Positions 9,459-20,333 of a stretch of 64,000 bases of DNA are shown piece after piece. How positions within the stretch are numbered: position 1 is the first letter of the stretch; the number at the start of each line of letters is the position of its first letter. Source of the DNA: Rhodococcus antarcticus (GTDB taxonomy: Bacteria; Actinomycetota; Actinomycetes; Mycobacteriales; Mycobacteriaceae); NCBI RefSeq assembly GCF_026153295.1, contig NZ_CP110615.1, forward strand, positions 2,356,001-2,420,000, given 5' to 3'. Under the pieces are notes generated by a model. That model was given only the letters and a program-made list of their open reading frames with translations. It was not told where the DNA came from and did not search any database. A program made the position numbers and the translations under genes.

Positions 9459-9594
9459 TGGGGGTTCTCCTGGTTCGTCGAACGGGCTGGGCACGCACCC
9501 GGGCTGCTGCAGGCGACCTCAGGACGGTAGGCCGGGACGCCGGCCCCCGCCCGACCGACGGCGACGCGGGCGGGGCGACCCCCGCGCCGCGCGC

Positions 9595-10401
9595 TCAGTC
9601 GGGCTGGCAGGTGGGGCACCAGAACAGGTTGCGGCCCACCATCTCCTCGGTCAGCACGGGAGTCCCGCAGGTCCGGCAGGGCAGGCCCGCGCGGCGGTAG
9701 ACGTAGCTGCGCGGACCGCCCACCCGGCCCCGGCGCACGGGCAGGTCACCGTGGTCGTGCTCGGGACGGATGGTGACGATGCGCCCCCGCCGCACGCCGA
9801 CCTTCATCAGCTCCACCAGGTCCAGCCACACCGCGTCCCACTCGGCGCGGTCGAGGTCGCGGCCGCTGCGGTGCGGGCCGATGCCGTGCCGGAACAGCAC
9901 CTCGGCCCGGTACACGTTGCCCACCCCGGCCAGCACCTTCTGGTCCATGAGCAGCGCCCCCACGGTGACCTTGGAGCGGGAGATCCGCGCCCAGGCCCGC
10001 TCGGGGTCGGCATCCTTGCGCAACGGATCCGGACCCAGCCGGTCGAGCAGGGTGTCCACCTCGTGGGCGGTCCACACCTCGCACGCCGTCGCACCCCGGA
10101 GGTCGGCCCAGTGGTCGGTGCCCACCATCCGCATGCGCACCTGCCCACGTGGCTCGGCGACCTCCCCGGTGTGCGAGGTGAACTTCCCGTAGAGCCCCAG
10201 GTGGACGTGCACCACCGTGTCCGGGCCGTAGCGGTGCAGCAGGTGCTTGCCGTACGCCTCGGCCCCGCGCAGCGTCATGCCGTCGACCAGCTCCGCACCG
10301 GTGGAGAAGCGGCCCTGCGGGCTGGTGACGTGCACCGGCGCCCCGCCGAACTGCTTCTGGTGGTCGCGGGCGAGGCGGTGGATCGTGTGGCCCTCGGGCA
10401 A
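9595..10401 (-). CDS. nei: Fpg/Nei-family DNA glycosylase/AP lyase
   Basis: This base-excision-repair enzyme removes oxidised bases and cuts the resulting AP site. The start is a TTG at 10399-10401, because it gives MPEGHTIHRLA with the obligatory catalytic Pro2 and Glu3; no ATG or GTG would leave proline second. The 268-residue product has the H2TH region (DQKVLAGVGNVYRAEVLF) and a C-terminal zinc finger with four cysteines (CRTCG...CPTC). The length and its placement after rpiB match the mycobacterial Rv2464c locus (Nei1). The gap to the rpiB stop is 1 nt, so translation is coupled. Substrate range within the Nei group is inferred. Confidence 0.92.
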   Translation of the reverse strand: MPEGHTIHRLARDHQKQFGGAPVHVTSPQGRFSTGAELVDGMTLRGAEAYGKHLLHRYGPDTVVHVHLGLYGKFTSHTGEVAEPRGQVRMRMVGTDHWADLRGATACEVWTAHEVDTLLDRLGPDPLRKDADPERAWARISRSKVTVGALLMDQKVLAGVGNVYRAEVLFRHGIGPHRSGRDLDRAEWDAVWLDLVELMKVGVRRGRIVTIRPEHDHGDLPVRRGRVGGPRSYVYRRAGLPCRTCGTPVLTEEMVGRNLFWCPTCQPD

Positions 10402-10402
10402 C

Positions 10403-10876
10403 TCAGGCCTCCGGCAGCGCCGGCGGGGTGCCCGTGCGCTCGTAGTCGCTGAGCTGGTCGATGCGCCGCTGGTGGCGCTGCTCGCCGGAGAACGGCGTGG
10501 CCAGGAAGGCGTCGACGATGGCCAGCACCTCCTCCGGGGTGTGCAGGCGACCGCCGATGCCGATGACCTGGGCGTCGTTGTGCTCCCGGGCCAGCGTCGC
10601 GGTCTCCACGCTCCAGGCCAGCGCCGCGCGGCAGCCGGGCACCTTGTTGGCCGCGATCTGCTCGCCGTTTCCGGACCCGCCGAGCACCAGGCCCAGGCTG
10701 CCGGGGTCGGCCACCGTGCACCGGGCCGCCTCGACGCAGAACGCGGGGTAGTCGTCGACCGGGTCGTAGGCGTGCGCCCCGACGTCCACCGGCTCGTGCC
10801 CGGCGGCGAGCAGGTGCTCGACGATCCTGGCCTTGAACTCGAAACCGGCGTGGTCGGCACCCAGGTAGACGCGCAT
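10403..10876 (-). CDS. rpiB: Ribose-5-phosphate isomerase B
   Basis: RpiB interconverts ribose 5-phosphate and ribulose 5-phosphate in the pentose phosphate pathway. The 157-residue product begins MRVYLGADHAGFE, with Asp8/His9 of the substrate loop, and contains GGSGNGEQIAANK. Glu72 in that motif corresponds to the glutamate that replaces the usual catalytic cysteine in mycobacterial RpiB. It is first in a rpiB-nei unit, with only 1 nt before the nei TTG start. Its ATG overlaps the -10 region of the divergent DUF429 gene. Confidence 0.95.
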   Translation of the reverse strand: MRVYLGADHAGFEFKARIVEHLLAAGHEPVDVGAHAYDPVDDYPAFCVEAARCTVADPGSLGLVLGGSGNGEQIAANKVPGCRAALAWSVETATLAREHNDAQVIGIGGRLHTPEEVLAIVDAFLATPFSGEQRHQRRIDQLSDYERTGTPPALPEA

Positions 10877-10879
10877 GCC

Positions 10880-10885
10880 TACAGT
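10880..10885 (+). promoter_or_regulatory. Leaderless -10 box for DUF429 gene
   Basis: TACAGT ends 7 nt before the GTG at 10893, so transcription would start at or near the start codon. The box lies 4 bp beyond the start codon of the divergent rpiB. Confidence 0.55.
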
Positions 10886-10892
10886 GTCTCAG

Positions 10893-11561
10893 GTGGGTGC
10901 GGTGGTCGCTGGCGTGGACGGGTTCGGCGGGCGGTGGGTCGTTGCGACCGTCGACGGCCGCGACGTGGGGTTCACCGTCGAGCAGGACGCCACCGGTGTG
11001 CTGGCGGCCACCGCGGGCTGCGCCGCCGTCGCGATCGACGTCCCCATGGGCCTGGCCGACGACGCGGTCCGCTCCTGCGAACCCCTGGCCCGGAGACGGC
11101 TGCCCGGGGCGACGTCCTCGGTGTTCCCCACCCCGGCGAGGTCCGTGCTCGGGGCCACCAGCTACCCCGACGCCAACGCCCGCTCGGTCGTCGCGGCCGG
11201 CAGGAAGATCAGCAAGCAGACGTGGTTCATCGTGCCGGGCATCCTGGACTTCGACTCGGTCCCGGTGGACCCGGTGCGGGTGGTGGAGTGCCACCCGGAG
11301 GTCGCGTTCCGGGCGATGGACCCCGGCACGGCCTTCGCGTCAAAGAAGACCGCGCGCGGGCAGGGTCAGCGGATCGCCGCGCTGGGCCTCTGGCTGGACG
11401 TCGCGGTCTCGCTGGGCGGGATCCCCCCGGGCCCGGCGATGGACGACGTGCTGGACGCGGTGGCGTGCGCGTGGTCCGCGCGACGGTGGGCGGCCGGGGA
11501 GGCGGAGGTGCTCGGCGGGGAGCCCGACGGCCTGGGCAAGCCCATGCGCATCGTCGTCTGA
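10893..11561 (+). CDS. DUF429 domain protein (putative RNase-H-like nuclease fold)
   Basis: This 222-residue protein matches the DUF429 pattern: an N-terminal VAGVDGFGGRWVVA strand with the acidic residue, a second strand AAVAIDVPMGL, a RRLPGATSSVFPTPAR block, and a VVECHPEVAF segment. The family is predicted to have an RNase-H-like fold, but its reaction is not established. I chose the GTG at 10893 because a TANNNT box ends 7 nt upstream. An ATG at 10875 would overlap the divergent rpiB start, and a GTG at 10884 is also in frame. No membrane segment or signal peptide is seen. Confidence 0.8.
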   Translation: MGAVVAGVDGFGGRWVVATVDGRDVGFTVEQDATGVLAATAGCAAVAIDVPMGLADDAVRSCEPLARRRLPGATSSVFPTPARSVLGATSYPDANARSVVAAGRKISKQTWFIVPGILDFDSVPVDPVRVVECHPEVAFRAMDPGTAFASKKTARGQGQRIAALGLWLDVAVSLGGIPPGPAMDDVLDAVACAWSARRWAAGEAEVLGGEPDGLGKPMRIVV

Positions 11562-11661
11562 CGCGACCGGCGGGGCCGCAACGGGTGCCAGCCCCCGTGG
11601 TGACCAGGCAGACGTGGGGCGGCGACCCCGGCCGCTCGTGATCACCACGGACCGGCAGGGC

Positions 11662-12285
11662 TCAGTCGAACTGCGGCTCCTCGTCGCGGGTGCGCTTGAG
11701 CTCGAAGAAGTGCGGGTAGCTCGAGAGCAGCACGGAGCCGTCCCACACCCGGCCGGCGTCGTCTCCGCGCGGGATGCGGGAGAGGACCGGGCCGAAGAAC
11801 GCGACCCCGTTGAGGTGGATGGTGGGGGTGCCCACGTCCGGGCCCACGGCGTCCATGCCGGCGTGGTGCGAGGCTCGCAGCGCCTCGTCGTGGGAGGTGC
11901 TGGAGGCCGCCTCGGCGAGCTCGGCGGGTAGACCGGCCTCGGCGAGCGACTCACGGATGACCAGGTCGAAGTCGTCCATCCCCTGGTTGTGGATCCTCGT
12001 GCCCATGGCCGTGTACAGCGCGGCCAGCACCTTGGTGCCGTGCGCCTGCTCCGCGGCGATGCACACCCGCACCGGGCCCCAGGCCTTGGCCATCAGCTCC
12101 TGGTAGCTCTCCGACAGGTCCCGGCCCTCGTTCAGCACGGCCAGGCTCATCACGTGCAGGTTCAGCTCGATGTCGCGGACCTTCTCGACCTCCAGCATCC
12201 AGCGCGAGGTGATCCAGCACCACGGGCAGAGCGGGTCGAACCAGAAGTCGGCGGTGTCCTTCTCCGGGGCAGCAGCAGTGGTCAT
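11662..12285 (-). CDS. DsbA/FrnE-like mycothiol-dependent oxidoreductase (Rv2466c type)
   Basis: The 207-residue protein has a thioredoxin-like fold with an inserted helical domain and the active-site motif CPWC (Cys20-Cys23) inside [12 protein letters not shown]. The cis-Pro segment is [10 protein letters not shown]. Length and motif match M. tuberculosis Rv2466c, an oxidative-stress-induced mycothiol-dependent reductase; that role is transferred by similarity. There is no signal peptide, so it acts in the cytoplasm. The ATG at 12283-12285 places CPWC where expected. It is divergent from pepN with about 100 bp between them, the same arrangement as in mycobacteria. Confidence 0.9.
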   Translation of the reverse strand: MTTAAAPEKDTADFWFDPLCPWCWITSRWMLEVEKVRDIELNLHVMSLAVLNEGRDLSESYQELMAKAWGPVRVCIAAEQAHGTKVLAALYTAMGTRIHNQGMDDFDLVIRESLAEAGLPAELAEAASSTSHDEALRASHHAGMDAVGPDVGTPTIHLNGVAFFGPVLSRIPRGDDAGRVWDGSVLLSSYPHFFELKRTRDEEPQFD

Positions 12286-12388
12286 GCCCGGCACAACCAC
12301 GCGGACGGGCCCGCTCTTCCCGTGGTGGGATGGTCGGCAGCCCTGGCGGTGATCCCGCCCGACGACGACGACGAAGAGGTGCATCTGC

Positions 12389-14956
<2,568 letters not shown>

Positions 14957-14963
14957 CGTGCGA

Positions 14964-15004
14964 CGACGCCCCCGTCACCGGCATTGCCGGTGACGGGGGC
15001 GTCG
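14964..15004. terminator. Strong hairpin between pepN and DUF5130 gene
   Basis: 19-bp perfect stem (14964-14982 with 14986-15004) with a 3-nt ATT loop, between convergent genes. Confidence 0.85.
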
Positions 15005-15034
15005 GGATTCGCGCAGGGTCGGGATTCGTGCAGG

Positions 15035-15619
15035 TCAGTGCCCGGCGGGGCCGGCCTGGTCGGCGAGCATCCGGAGGGCGCTGACGAGCCCGCCGGCGAG
15101 GTCACCCTCGCGGAAAGAGGCGACCATGGCGGTGACGGCCAGCCGTGCGGCCCGGTCGGTGACACGTCGCTGCACCGAGGAGCCGGTGACGAGCTCCACG
15201 ACGCGCTCCCCGGGGGACACCGCGATGAGGACGGCCTCGGGGGCGGCGGCACCCAGGCCGGCGAACATCTCCTCGGCCCGGGCGCGGGTGTCCTCGCCCA
15301 GCTCGCCGAGGTAGACGCTGAACGCCACGCCGGTCTCCCGGCCCGCGAAGGTCAGGGCCTCGTCGAGGCGGGAGAGCTGCTGGGGGGTGAACGGCAGGGT
15401 CGGTCGGTCCGCCTTCTGCATGCGGGCGACGGAGACCCGCGAGAGGTTCACGACGGCGGCACCGTGCGCCAGCTCGTCGTCCTCACGTCGGCCCGTGGGG
15501 GTCTGCGGACTGCCGTCCGGGGTCTCCACGGCCCGGGCGGCCTCCAGGTCCTTCTCGGCACCGCTCTCCACGAGACCACCCTTCACGAGATCACCCTTCA
15601 CGAGATCACCAGGTGCCAC
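15035..15619 (-). CDS. DUF5130 family protein (Rv2468c-like)
   Basis: The protein resembles the DUF5130 group found next to pepN in mycobacteria: a conserved core from ALTFAGRETGVAFSVYLGELGED through VLIAVSPGERVVELVTG to the C-terminus. This core has features of the TPM phosphatase-like fold (a VYLG strand and a helix RARAEEMF), but its function is not known. With the GTG at 15619 it is 194 residues and overlaps the ctaJ stop by 14 bp. The first 15 residues are encoded by a 15-bp tandem repeat with several in-frame GTG codons, so the start is uncertain; the core begins much later. No membrane helix is seen. Confidence 0.75.
   Translation of the reverse strand: MAPGDLVKGDLVKGGLVESGAEKDLEAARAVETPDGSPQTPTGRREDDELAHGAAVVNLSRVSVARMQKADRPTLPFTPQQLSRLDEALTFAGRETGVAFSVYLGELGEDTRARAEEMFAGLGAAAPEAVLIAVSPGERVVELVTGSSVQRRVTDRAARLAVTAMVASFREGDLAGGLVSALRMLADQAGPAGH
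15569..15613 (-). repeat. Three 15-bp tandem repeats at the ctaJ/DUF5130 junction
   Basis: Units at 15569-15583, 15584-15598 and 15599-15613 differ at one to three positions. On the minus strand each contains CTCGTG, giving an in-frame GTG every 15 nt for the DUF5130 frame. The ctaJ TGA lies in the unit at 15599-15613. Confidence 0.9.
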
Positions 15620-15866
15620 GAGCTCCGCCTCCCACGGTCGACGGGCGGTCCGACGACCCCGCGGTGAGCTGCGGCACCGACGAGTGGTGGGCGGTGCCCA
15701 CCCCCTCCGGGTTGGCCGACCACCACACGGGCGCGTGCTCCCACGGCTGGCCGCTCCGGTAGCGCGGGCGCTTGCCCAGCCGCGGTGCCATGGTGACGAG
15801 GGCGAGGACGGCCAGGGCCCCCACCGGGATCAGGACGTAGACCAGGACGGTCTCGGCGACGCTCAC
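15606..15866 (-). CDS. ctaJ: aa3-type cytochrome oxidase accessory subunit CtaJ
   Basis: The 86-residue protein begins MSVAETVLVYVLIPVGALAV with one N-terminal membrane helix (about residues 5-27), then a basic hinge (RLGKRPRYRSG) and a Trp-containing soluble tail (WEHAPVWWSANPEG). This layout and its position next to the Rv2468c-like gene fit CtaJ, a small subunit seen in the actinobacterial cytochrome bcc-aa3 supercomplex. The name rests on my recall of this family and of the conserved neighbourhood. Its stop lies within the start region of the DUF5130 gene, so the two are likely coupled in translation. Confidence 0.65.
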   Translation of the reverse strand: MSVAETVLVYVLIPVGALAVLALVTMAPRLGKRPRYRSGQPWEHAPVWWSANPEGVGTAHHSSVPQLTAGSSDRPSTVGGGARGTW

Positions 15867-15947
15867 AGCGGGAACCGTAGCCGACGCGCCCGCCGGGTCC
15901 GCGCCAGTGGGGTCGAGATCGTTCCCGCGCCGCCCGCGTTCTCGCCC

Positions 15948-17222
15948 TCAGGCGGTGGCGGACTGCCGCAGCGGTGAACCCGACCGGTGTGCGGCGCGCA
16001 GCGCAGCGCGCGTCAGCCCCGCCACCACGAGCACCAGGACCCCGGCCGCGACGTGCACGACGGCCATCGAGGTCGCCGTCGCCAGCACGCCGGCCACCAG
16101 TGCGCCCAGGGGCATCGCTCCCCAGGTGACGGCCCGGCTGGCGTTGCTGACCCGACCGAGCAGGCCCTCCGGGGTCAGCCGCTGGCGCCGCGCGGAGGCC
16201 AGCACGTTCCACAGGGCGAACCCGATGCCGGTGACCAGGTAGCAGGTCAGCACCACCGGGACGCGCGGGACCAGGCCGATGACCACGTAGGCCCCGCCGA
16301 CCAGGACCAGCGCGAGGGTCATCACCGAGCCCTCGCCCCATCTCGACGCCGTGGGCGTGACCAGCCGCGAGCCGACCAGCAGTCCGACGGCCTGCAGCAC
16401 GAGCACGAACGGGACCAGTGCGATGGGGAGGTCGAGCACCTGCAGCGCGTACAGGGTGGTGATGGCCTCCACCGCTCCCGTGGCCAGCGAGGTCCACGCC
16501 ATGACCGAGACCACCAGCCGCAGCCCGCGGTCGGCCAGCACGGCCCGCACGCCCTCCCGGACGGCCCGCAGCAGCGGCTCGGCCGGACCGCCGCCGCCGT
16601 CCTCGGCGACGAGCGCGCGCGGGAGGCGGGTCACGAGGGCCGCGGCGGCGAGGAAGGTCAGCCCGTCCACGGCGAACGCGAGCGCGGGCTGCACCGCCAC
16701 CAGCACGCCGCCGAGCAGCGGGCCGGCGAGGTGCAGGGTGAGCGACTCCACGGTGCGCACGCGCGCGTTGGCGGGGACCAGGTCGGCGGGCCCGGCTGCG
16801 CCCACCAGGAGCACCTGCGAGGCCGCATCGGCGAACGTCTCGGCCACGGTGAGCATAAACGCCAGGGCGCACAGCAGGGCCACCGTCGAGGAGCTCTGCA
16901 GCAGGGCGACCACGAGCACCCCGGACAGCGCGGCCCGCACCAGGTGCGCGACCAGCAGGGCGGTGCGGGCGTCCCAGCGGTCCACCAGCGCACCGGAGGG
17001 CACCGAGAACAGCAGCCACGGGACGAGCTCCGCGGCGGCCACCGCGGTCACGGCGAGCGGGCTGCCGGTCATGAGGGCGGCGACCAGCGGCAGCGCGACC
17101 ATCCGCACGCCGTCGCCGAGCACCGAGACGCCCCACGCGACCAGCAGGCGCCGGAACGCGGTGCCGTCCACCCCGGAGGCCGGTCCCGACCGGGGCACGG
17201 CGGCCACCCTGTGTCGTCCCAC
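15948..17222 (-). CDS. MFS transporter (EntS/MFS_3-type exporter)
   Basis: This 424-residue protein has about twelve membrane helices. The N-terminal LLVAWGVSVLGDGVRMVALPLVAAL helix and the loop GALVDRWDARTALL between helices 2 and 3 are typical of the MFS_3 group that includes enterobactin and macrolide exporters. A drug- or siderophore-efflux role is the family expectation; nothing nearby identifies the substrate. I chose the GTG at 17222, since the longer frame starts at a TTG with a low-complexity leader. It is not close enough to its neighbours to suggest an operon. Confidence 0.82.
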   Translation of the reverse strand: MGRHRVAAVPRSGPASGVDGTAFRRLLVAWGVSVLGDGVRMVALPLVAALMTGSPLAVTAVAAAELVPWLLFSVPSGALVDRWDARTALLVAHLVRAALSGVLVVALLQSSSTVALLCALAFMLTVAETFADAASQVLLVGAAGPADLVPANARVRTVESLTLHLAGPLLGGVLVAVQPALAFAVDGLTFLAAAALVTRLPRALVAEDGGGGPAEPLLRAVREGVRAVLADRGLRLVVSVMAWTSLATGAVEAITTLYALQVLDLPIALVPFVLVLQAVGLLVGSRLVTPTASRWGEGSVMTLALVLVGGAYVVIGLVPRVPVVLTCYLVTGIGFALWNVLASARRQRLTPEGLLGRVSNASRAVTWGAMPLGALVAGVLATATSMAVVHVAAGVLVLVVAGLTRAALRAAHRSGSPLRQSATA

Positions 17223-17345
17223 CCCCCGCACCCCCCGGCCGTCCAAGATCAACCCTGGCGAGGGTAGCCGTCACCCGTTCGGACGAACAGACAGCGCACA
17301 ACGGTTCCGCCCGGACGGCCCAGCGCGACACGCCCGGGTGCGGCG

Positions 17346-17894
17346 TCAGGCCGCCGGCTCGCCCAGGTAGCGCGCCCACTCCGGCTCGACGGCCTCGGCG
17401 GCCACCAGCAGGCGCCAGTGTCGCCCCCTGGGGGGCACGAGGACTGTGCGCAAGGTCCATCCGAGCTCGCTGAGCAACGTGTCGGCCTTGCGGTGGTTGC
17501 AGTCCGAGCAGCAGGCCACGCAGTTCTCCCAGGAGTGCTCGCCACCCCGGCTGCGCGGGACGACGTGGTCGATGGTCTCGGCCTTGGCACCGCAGTACGC
17601 GCACCGGAACCGGTCCCGGTGCATGAGCGCGGCCCGGGTCATGGGGATGCGGGCGCGGTAGGGCACCCGGACGTAGGTGCGCAGGCGGATCACCGACGGG
17701 ACGTCCACCGACGTGCCCGCGGAGTGCAGGACCAGGCCGGAGGGATCGCCGTGCACCACGTCGGCCTTGCCACGGAGCAGCAGGACCACCGCCCGGCGCA
17801 GCGGGAGCGCGGTGAGCGGCTCGTAGGTGGCGTTGAGCAGCAGGACGCGGCGCGTGACCCAGGCCGGCGCGACGTGGTCGTCGACGGCGGACAC
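17346..17894 (-). CDS. HNH endonuclease-domain protein (Rv2469c-like)
   Basis: The protein has a conserved N-terminal part (RVLLLNATYEPLTALPLRRAV) and a C-terminal HNH nuclease domain with zinc-binding pairs CAYC and CSDC around a DHVVPRSRGG core. Such proteins are widespread in actinomycetes, but their DNA target is unknown. The gene position corresponds to mycobacterial Rv2469c. With the GTG at 17894 the product is 182 residues; a GTG at 18041 would add a basic, Arg/Pro-rich leader of 49 residues. It is divergent from the S9 peptidase gene. Confidence 0.8.
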   Translation of the reverse strand: MSAVDDHVAPAWVTRRVLLLNATYEPLTALPLRRAVVLLLRGKADVVHGDPSGLVLHSAGTSVDVPSVIRLRTYVRVPYRARIPMTRAALMHRDRFRCAYCGAKAETIDHVVPRSRGGEHSWENCVACCSDCNHRKADTLLSELGWTLRTVLVPPRGRHWRLLVAAEAVEPEWARYLGEPAA

Positions 17895-18182
17895 CGCCGG
17901 TGCGACCGTGTTCCGCGCTTGGGCTGCGTCCCGTGCTTCGGCGGTGCCCGGCTCCGTGGCACGGGGGACCCCGCGGAGCGCCGTGGAGCGCGGCGGCCGG
18001 TTCGACCGGCCACCGGTGGGTCTGCGTTGTCGTCCTGGCACGCACCACCTCCCGCGAAGGTGGAACCATCCGACCACGCCGACGCCGGTCACGCACGACT
18101 TTTGTGCGACCAGCCCGTCGCGGGGGCGCACGGCCCGCGGTGCGGCGAACCGTCGGACCGTCGGACCGTCGGACCCACTGCC

Positions 18183-18188
18183 TAGGGT
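18183..18188 (+). promoter_or_regulatory. Leaderless -10 box for S9 peptidase
   Basis: TAGGGT ends 7 nt before the GTG at 18196, which would place the transcription start at the start codon. Confidence 0.55.
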
Positions 18189-18195
18189 CGAGGGC

Positions 18196-20301
18196 GTGAG
18201 CACCGACCCGAACACCTACCCCGCCGCCGACCGCTCGGCCCTCGTCGAGGACCTGCACGGACGCTCCGTCGCCGACCCGTACCGCTGGCTGGAGGACGCG
18301 GCGGACCCGCGCACGGCCGCGTTCCACGCCGCCCAGGACGCCCTGACCGGACCTGCCCTGGCGAGCCTGCCGGGTCGGGCGGCACTCGGTGACCGCCTGC
18401 AGCAGCTGCTGGACGTCGGGGCCGTCTCCACCCCGGCCTGGCGCGCGGGCCGGGCGTTCTCGGTGCGGCGCGACCCCGGCCAGGAGCACGCGGTGCTGCT
18501 GGTCACCGAGCCGGACGGCACCGAGCGGGTCCTGCTGGACCCTGCGTCGCTGGACCCCTCCGGACTCACGACGCTGGACGCGTGGACACCGAGCCGCGAA
18601 GGTGACCGGCTCGCCTACCAGCTGTCGGTCGGCGGGGACGAGGAGTCGCTGCTGCACGTCCTGGACGTGGACAGCGGGGAGCTGCTCGACGGCCCGGTCG
18701 ACCGCTGCCGCTACTCCTGCGTGGCCTGGCTTCCCGGCGGCGAGGAGCTGTACTACGTGCGGCGCCTGCCTCCGGAGCAGGTGCCGGCCGGGGAGGAGCA
18801 GTTCCACCGGCGCGTGCTGCGGCACCGGGTGGGCGCCGACCCGTCCACCGACGTGCTCGTCGAGGCCCCCGGCATGTACGACGACCCGACCTTCTACTTC
18901 GGGGCCACGGTGAGCGCGGACGGCCGCTGGCTCGTGGTGGCCGGCTCACCCGGCACGGCACCCCGGGACTCGGTGTGGATCGGGGACCTGGCCAGCACCG
19001 GCGAGCTCGTGGTCGTGCTCACCCAGGCCGACGGAGTCAAGGCCAACGCGTGGGTGGAGGACGGGCGCCTGCTGGTGCACACCACCCTCGGCGCGCCCCG
19101 ATGGCGGCTGTGCGCCGCCGATCCGGCCGCGCCGCAGCCGGTAAGCTGGACCGAGCTGGTCGGCGAGGACGCGGGCTCCGTGCTCGAGGGCGTCCGCGTC
19201 CTGCAGCCCGGCGGCGAGCTCGTCCTGGCCCGCTCCCGGCACGCCGTGGCCGAGCTGGCCCTGCACGCGCCGGACGGTGCGCCGCTGGGGGCTCCCGCCC
19301 TGCCCGGTCCCGGCTCCCTGACCGGCCTCTCGGTGGCCGACCGGCTGACCCCCACCGGCGCTGGCCGCGTCTGGGTGGGCTGGACCGACTTCGTCACCCC
19401 CACCCAGGTGCACCGCCTCGACGTGGTCGACGGGACGTCCGAGCTCGTCGCCTCGGCCCCGGGTGCGGCCGACGTGCCGGGGCTGCACACCCAGCAGCTG
19501 GAGTACTCCTCGGCCGACGGCGAGACCATCCGGATGTTCGTCATCAGCGCCGGTGCGGAGCCGGACCGTCCCCGCCCGACCCTGCTCACCGGCTACGGCG
19601 GCTTCTCCGTCAGCCGGGAGCCCGGCTACGCCGCCTCCGCCCTGGCCTGGGTGCAGGCCGGCGGGGTGTGGGCCCTGCCGTCGCTGCGGGGTGGGGGCGA
19701 GGAGGGCGAGGCCTGGCACCGGGCGGGCATGCGGGAGAGCAAGCAGAACGTGTTCGACGACTTCCACGCGGCGGCGGAGACGCTGGTGGCGCGCGGGTGG
19801 ACCACCCCGGCGCAGCTCGCGATCATGGGCGGCTCCAACGGAGGGCTGCTGGTGGGCGCCGCGCTCACCCAGCGCCCGGCGCTGTACCGGGCCGTGGTGT
19901 GCTCGGCCCCCCTGCTGGACATGGTCCGCTACGAGCGCTTCTCGCTCGGACGCACCTGGAACGACGAGTACGGCACGGCCGACGACCCGGTCGAGCTGGG
20001 CTGGCTGCTGGGGTACTCCCCCTACCACCGGGTGGTCGAGGGCACGGCGTACCCGGCCACGCTGGTCACGGTGTTCGCCTCCGACACCAGGGTGGACCCG
20101 GTCCACGGGGCCAAGCTCACCGCCGCCCTGCAGCACGCCACCTCGGCTCCGGTGGACACCGCGCCGGTGCTGCTGCGCACCGAGGGTGACGTGGGTCACG
20201 GAGCGCGCTCGGTGTCGCGCACGGTGGCCCTCACCGTGGACCAGCTGGGCTTCCTGGCCCTGCACACGGGCCTGCGGCTGGACGACCTGAGAGGATCCTG
20301 A
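18196..20301 (+). CDS. Prolyl oligopeptidase-family serine peptidase (S9A)
   Basis: The 701-residue protein has an N-terminal beta-propeller (about 75-430) and a C-terminal alpha/beta-hydrolase domain. The triad is Ser547 in GGSNGG, Asp630 in SDTRVDP and His668 in GDVGHG. The sequence near the start, VADPYRWLEDAADPRTAAF, is typical of prolyl oligopeptidases. It cleaves short peptides after proline or, in the oligopeptidase B branch, basic residues; the branch is not settled here. No signal peptide is present. The GTG at 18196 follows a TANNNT box at 7-nt spacing, suggesting a leaderless mRNA. Confidence 0.92.
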   Translation: MSTDPNTYPAADRSALVEDLHGRSVADPYRWLEDAADPRTAAFHAAQDALTGPALASLPGRAALGDRLQQLLDVGAVSTPAWRAGRAFSVRRDPGQEHAVLLVTEPDGTERVLLDPASLDPSGLTTLDAWTPSREGDRLAYQLSVGGDEESLLHVLDVDSGELLDGPVDRCRYSCVAWLPGGEELYYVRRLPPEQVPAGEEQFHRRVLRHRVGADPSTDVLVEAPGMYDDPTFYFGATVSADGRWLVVAGSPGTAPRDSVWIGDLASTGELVVVLTQADGVKANAWVEDGRLLVHTTLGAPRWRLCAADPAAPQPVSWTELVGEDAGSVLEGVRVLQPGGELVLARSRHAVAELALHAPDGAPLGAPALPGPGSLTGLSVADRLTPTGAGRVWVGWTDFVTPTQVHRLDVVDGTSELVASAPGAADVPGLHTQQLEYSSADGETIRMFVISAGAEPDRPRPTLLTGYGGFSVSREPGYAASALAWVQAGGVWALPSLRGGGEEGEAWHRAGMRESKQNVFDDFHAAAETLVARGWTTPAQLAIMGGSNGGLLVGAALTQRPALYRAVVCSAPLLDMVRYERFSLGRTWNDEYGTADDPVELGWLLGYSPYHRVVEGTAYPATLVTVFASDTRVDPVHGAKLTAALQHATSAPVDTAPVLLRTEGDVGHGARSVSRTVALTVDQLGFLALHTGLRLDDLRGS

Positions 20302-20321
20302 ATGTCCACAGTAGACATCGT

Positions 20322-20327
20322 TACGAT
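20322..20327 (+). promoter_or_regulatory. Leaderless -10 box for mscS-like gene
   Basis: TACGAT ends 6 nt before the GTG at 20334, inside the 32-bp gap after the S9 peptidase gene. Confidence 0.55.
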
Positions 20328-20333
20328 GGTCGG

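Noticed and set aside
10875-10892. ATG at 10875 as DUF429 start
   Set aside because: It would overlap the divergent rpiB start codon by two bases; the GTG at 10893 has a fitting -10 box.
17895-18215. Long N-terminal extension of the HNH protein
   Set aside because: The extension is Arg/Pro low complexity, and its longest form overlaps the divergent S9 peptidase start.
15598-18825. Minus-strand open frame of more than 1000 codons over MFS, HNH and S9 genes
   Set aside because: It runs across three recognised genes in other frames and resembles no family.
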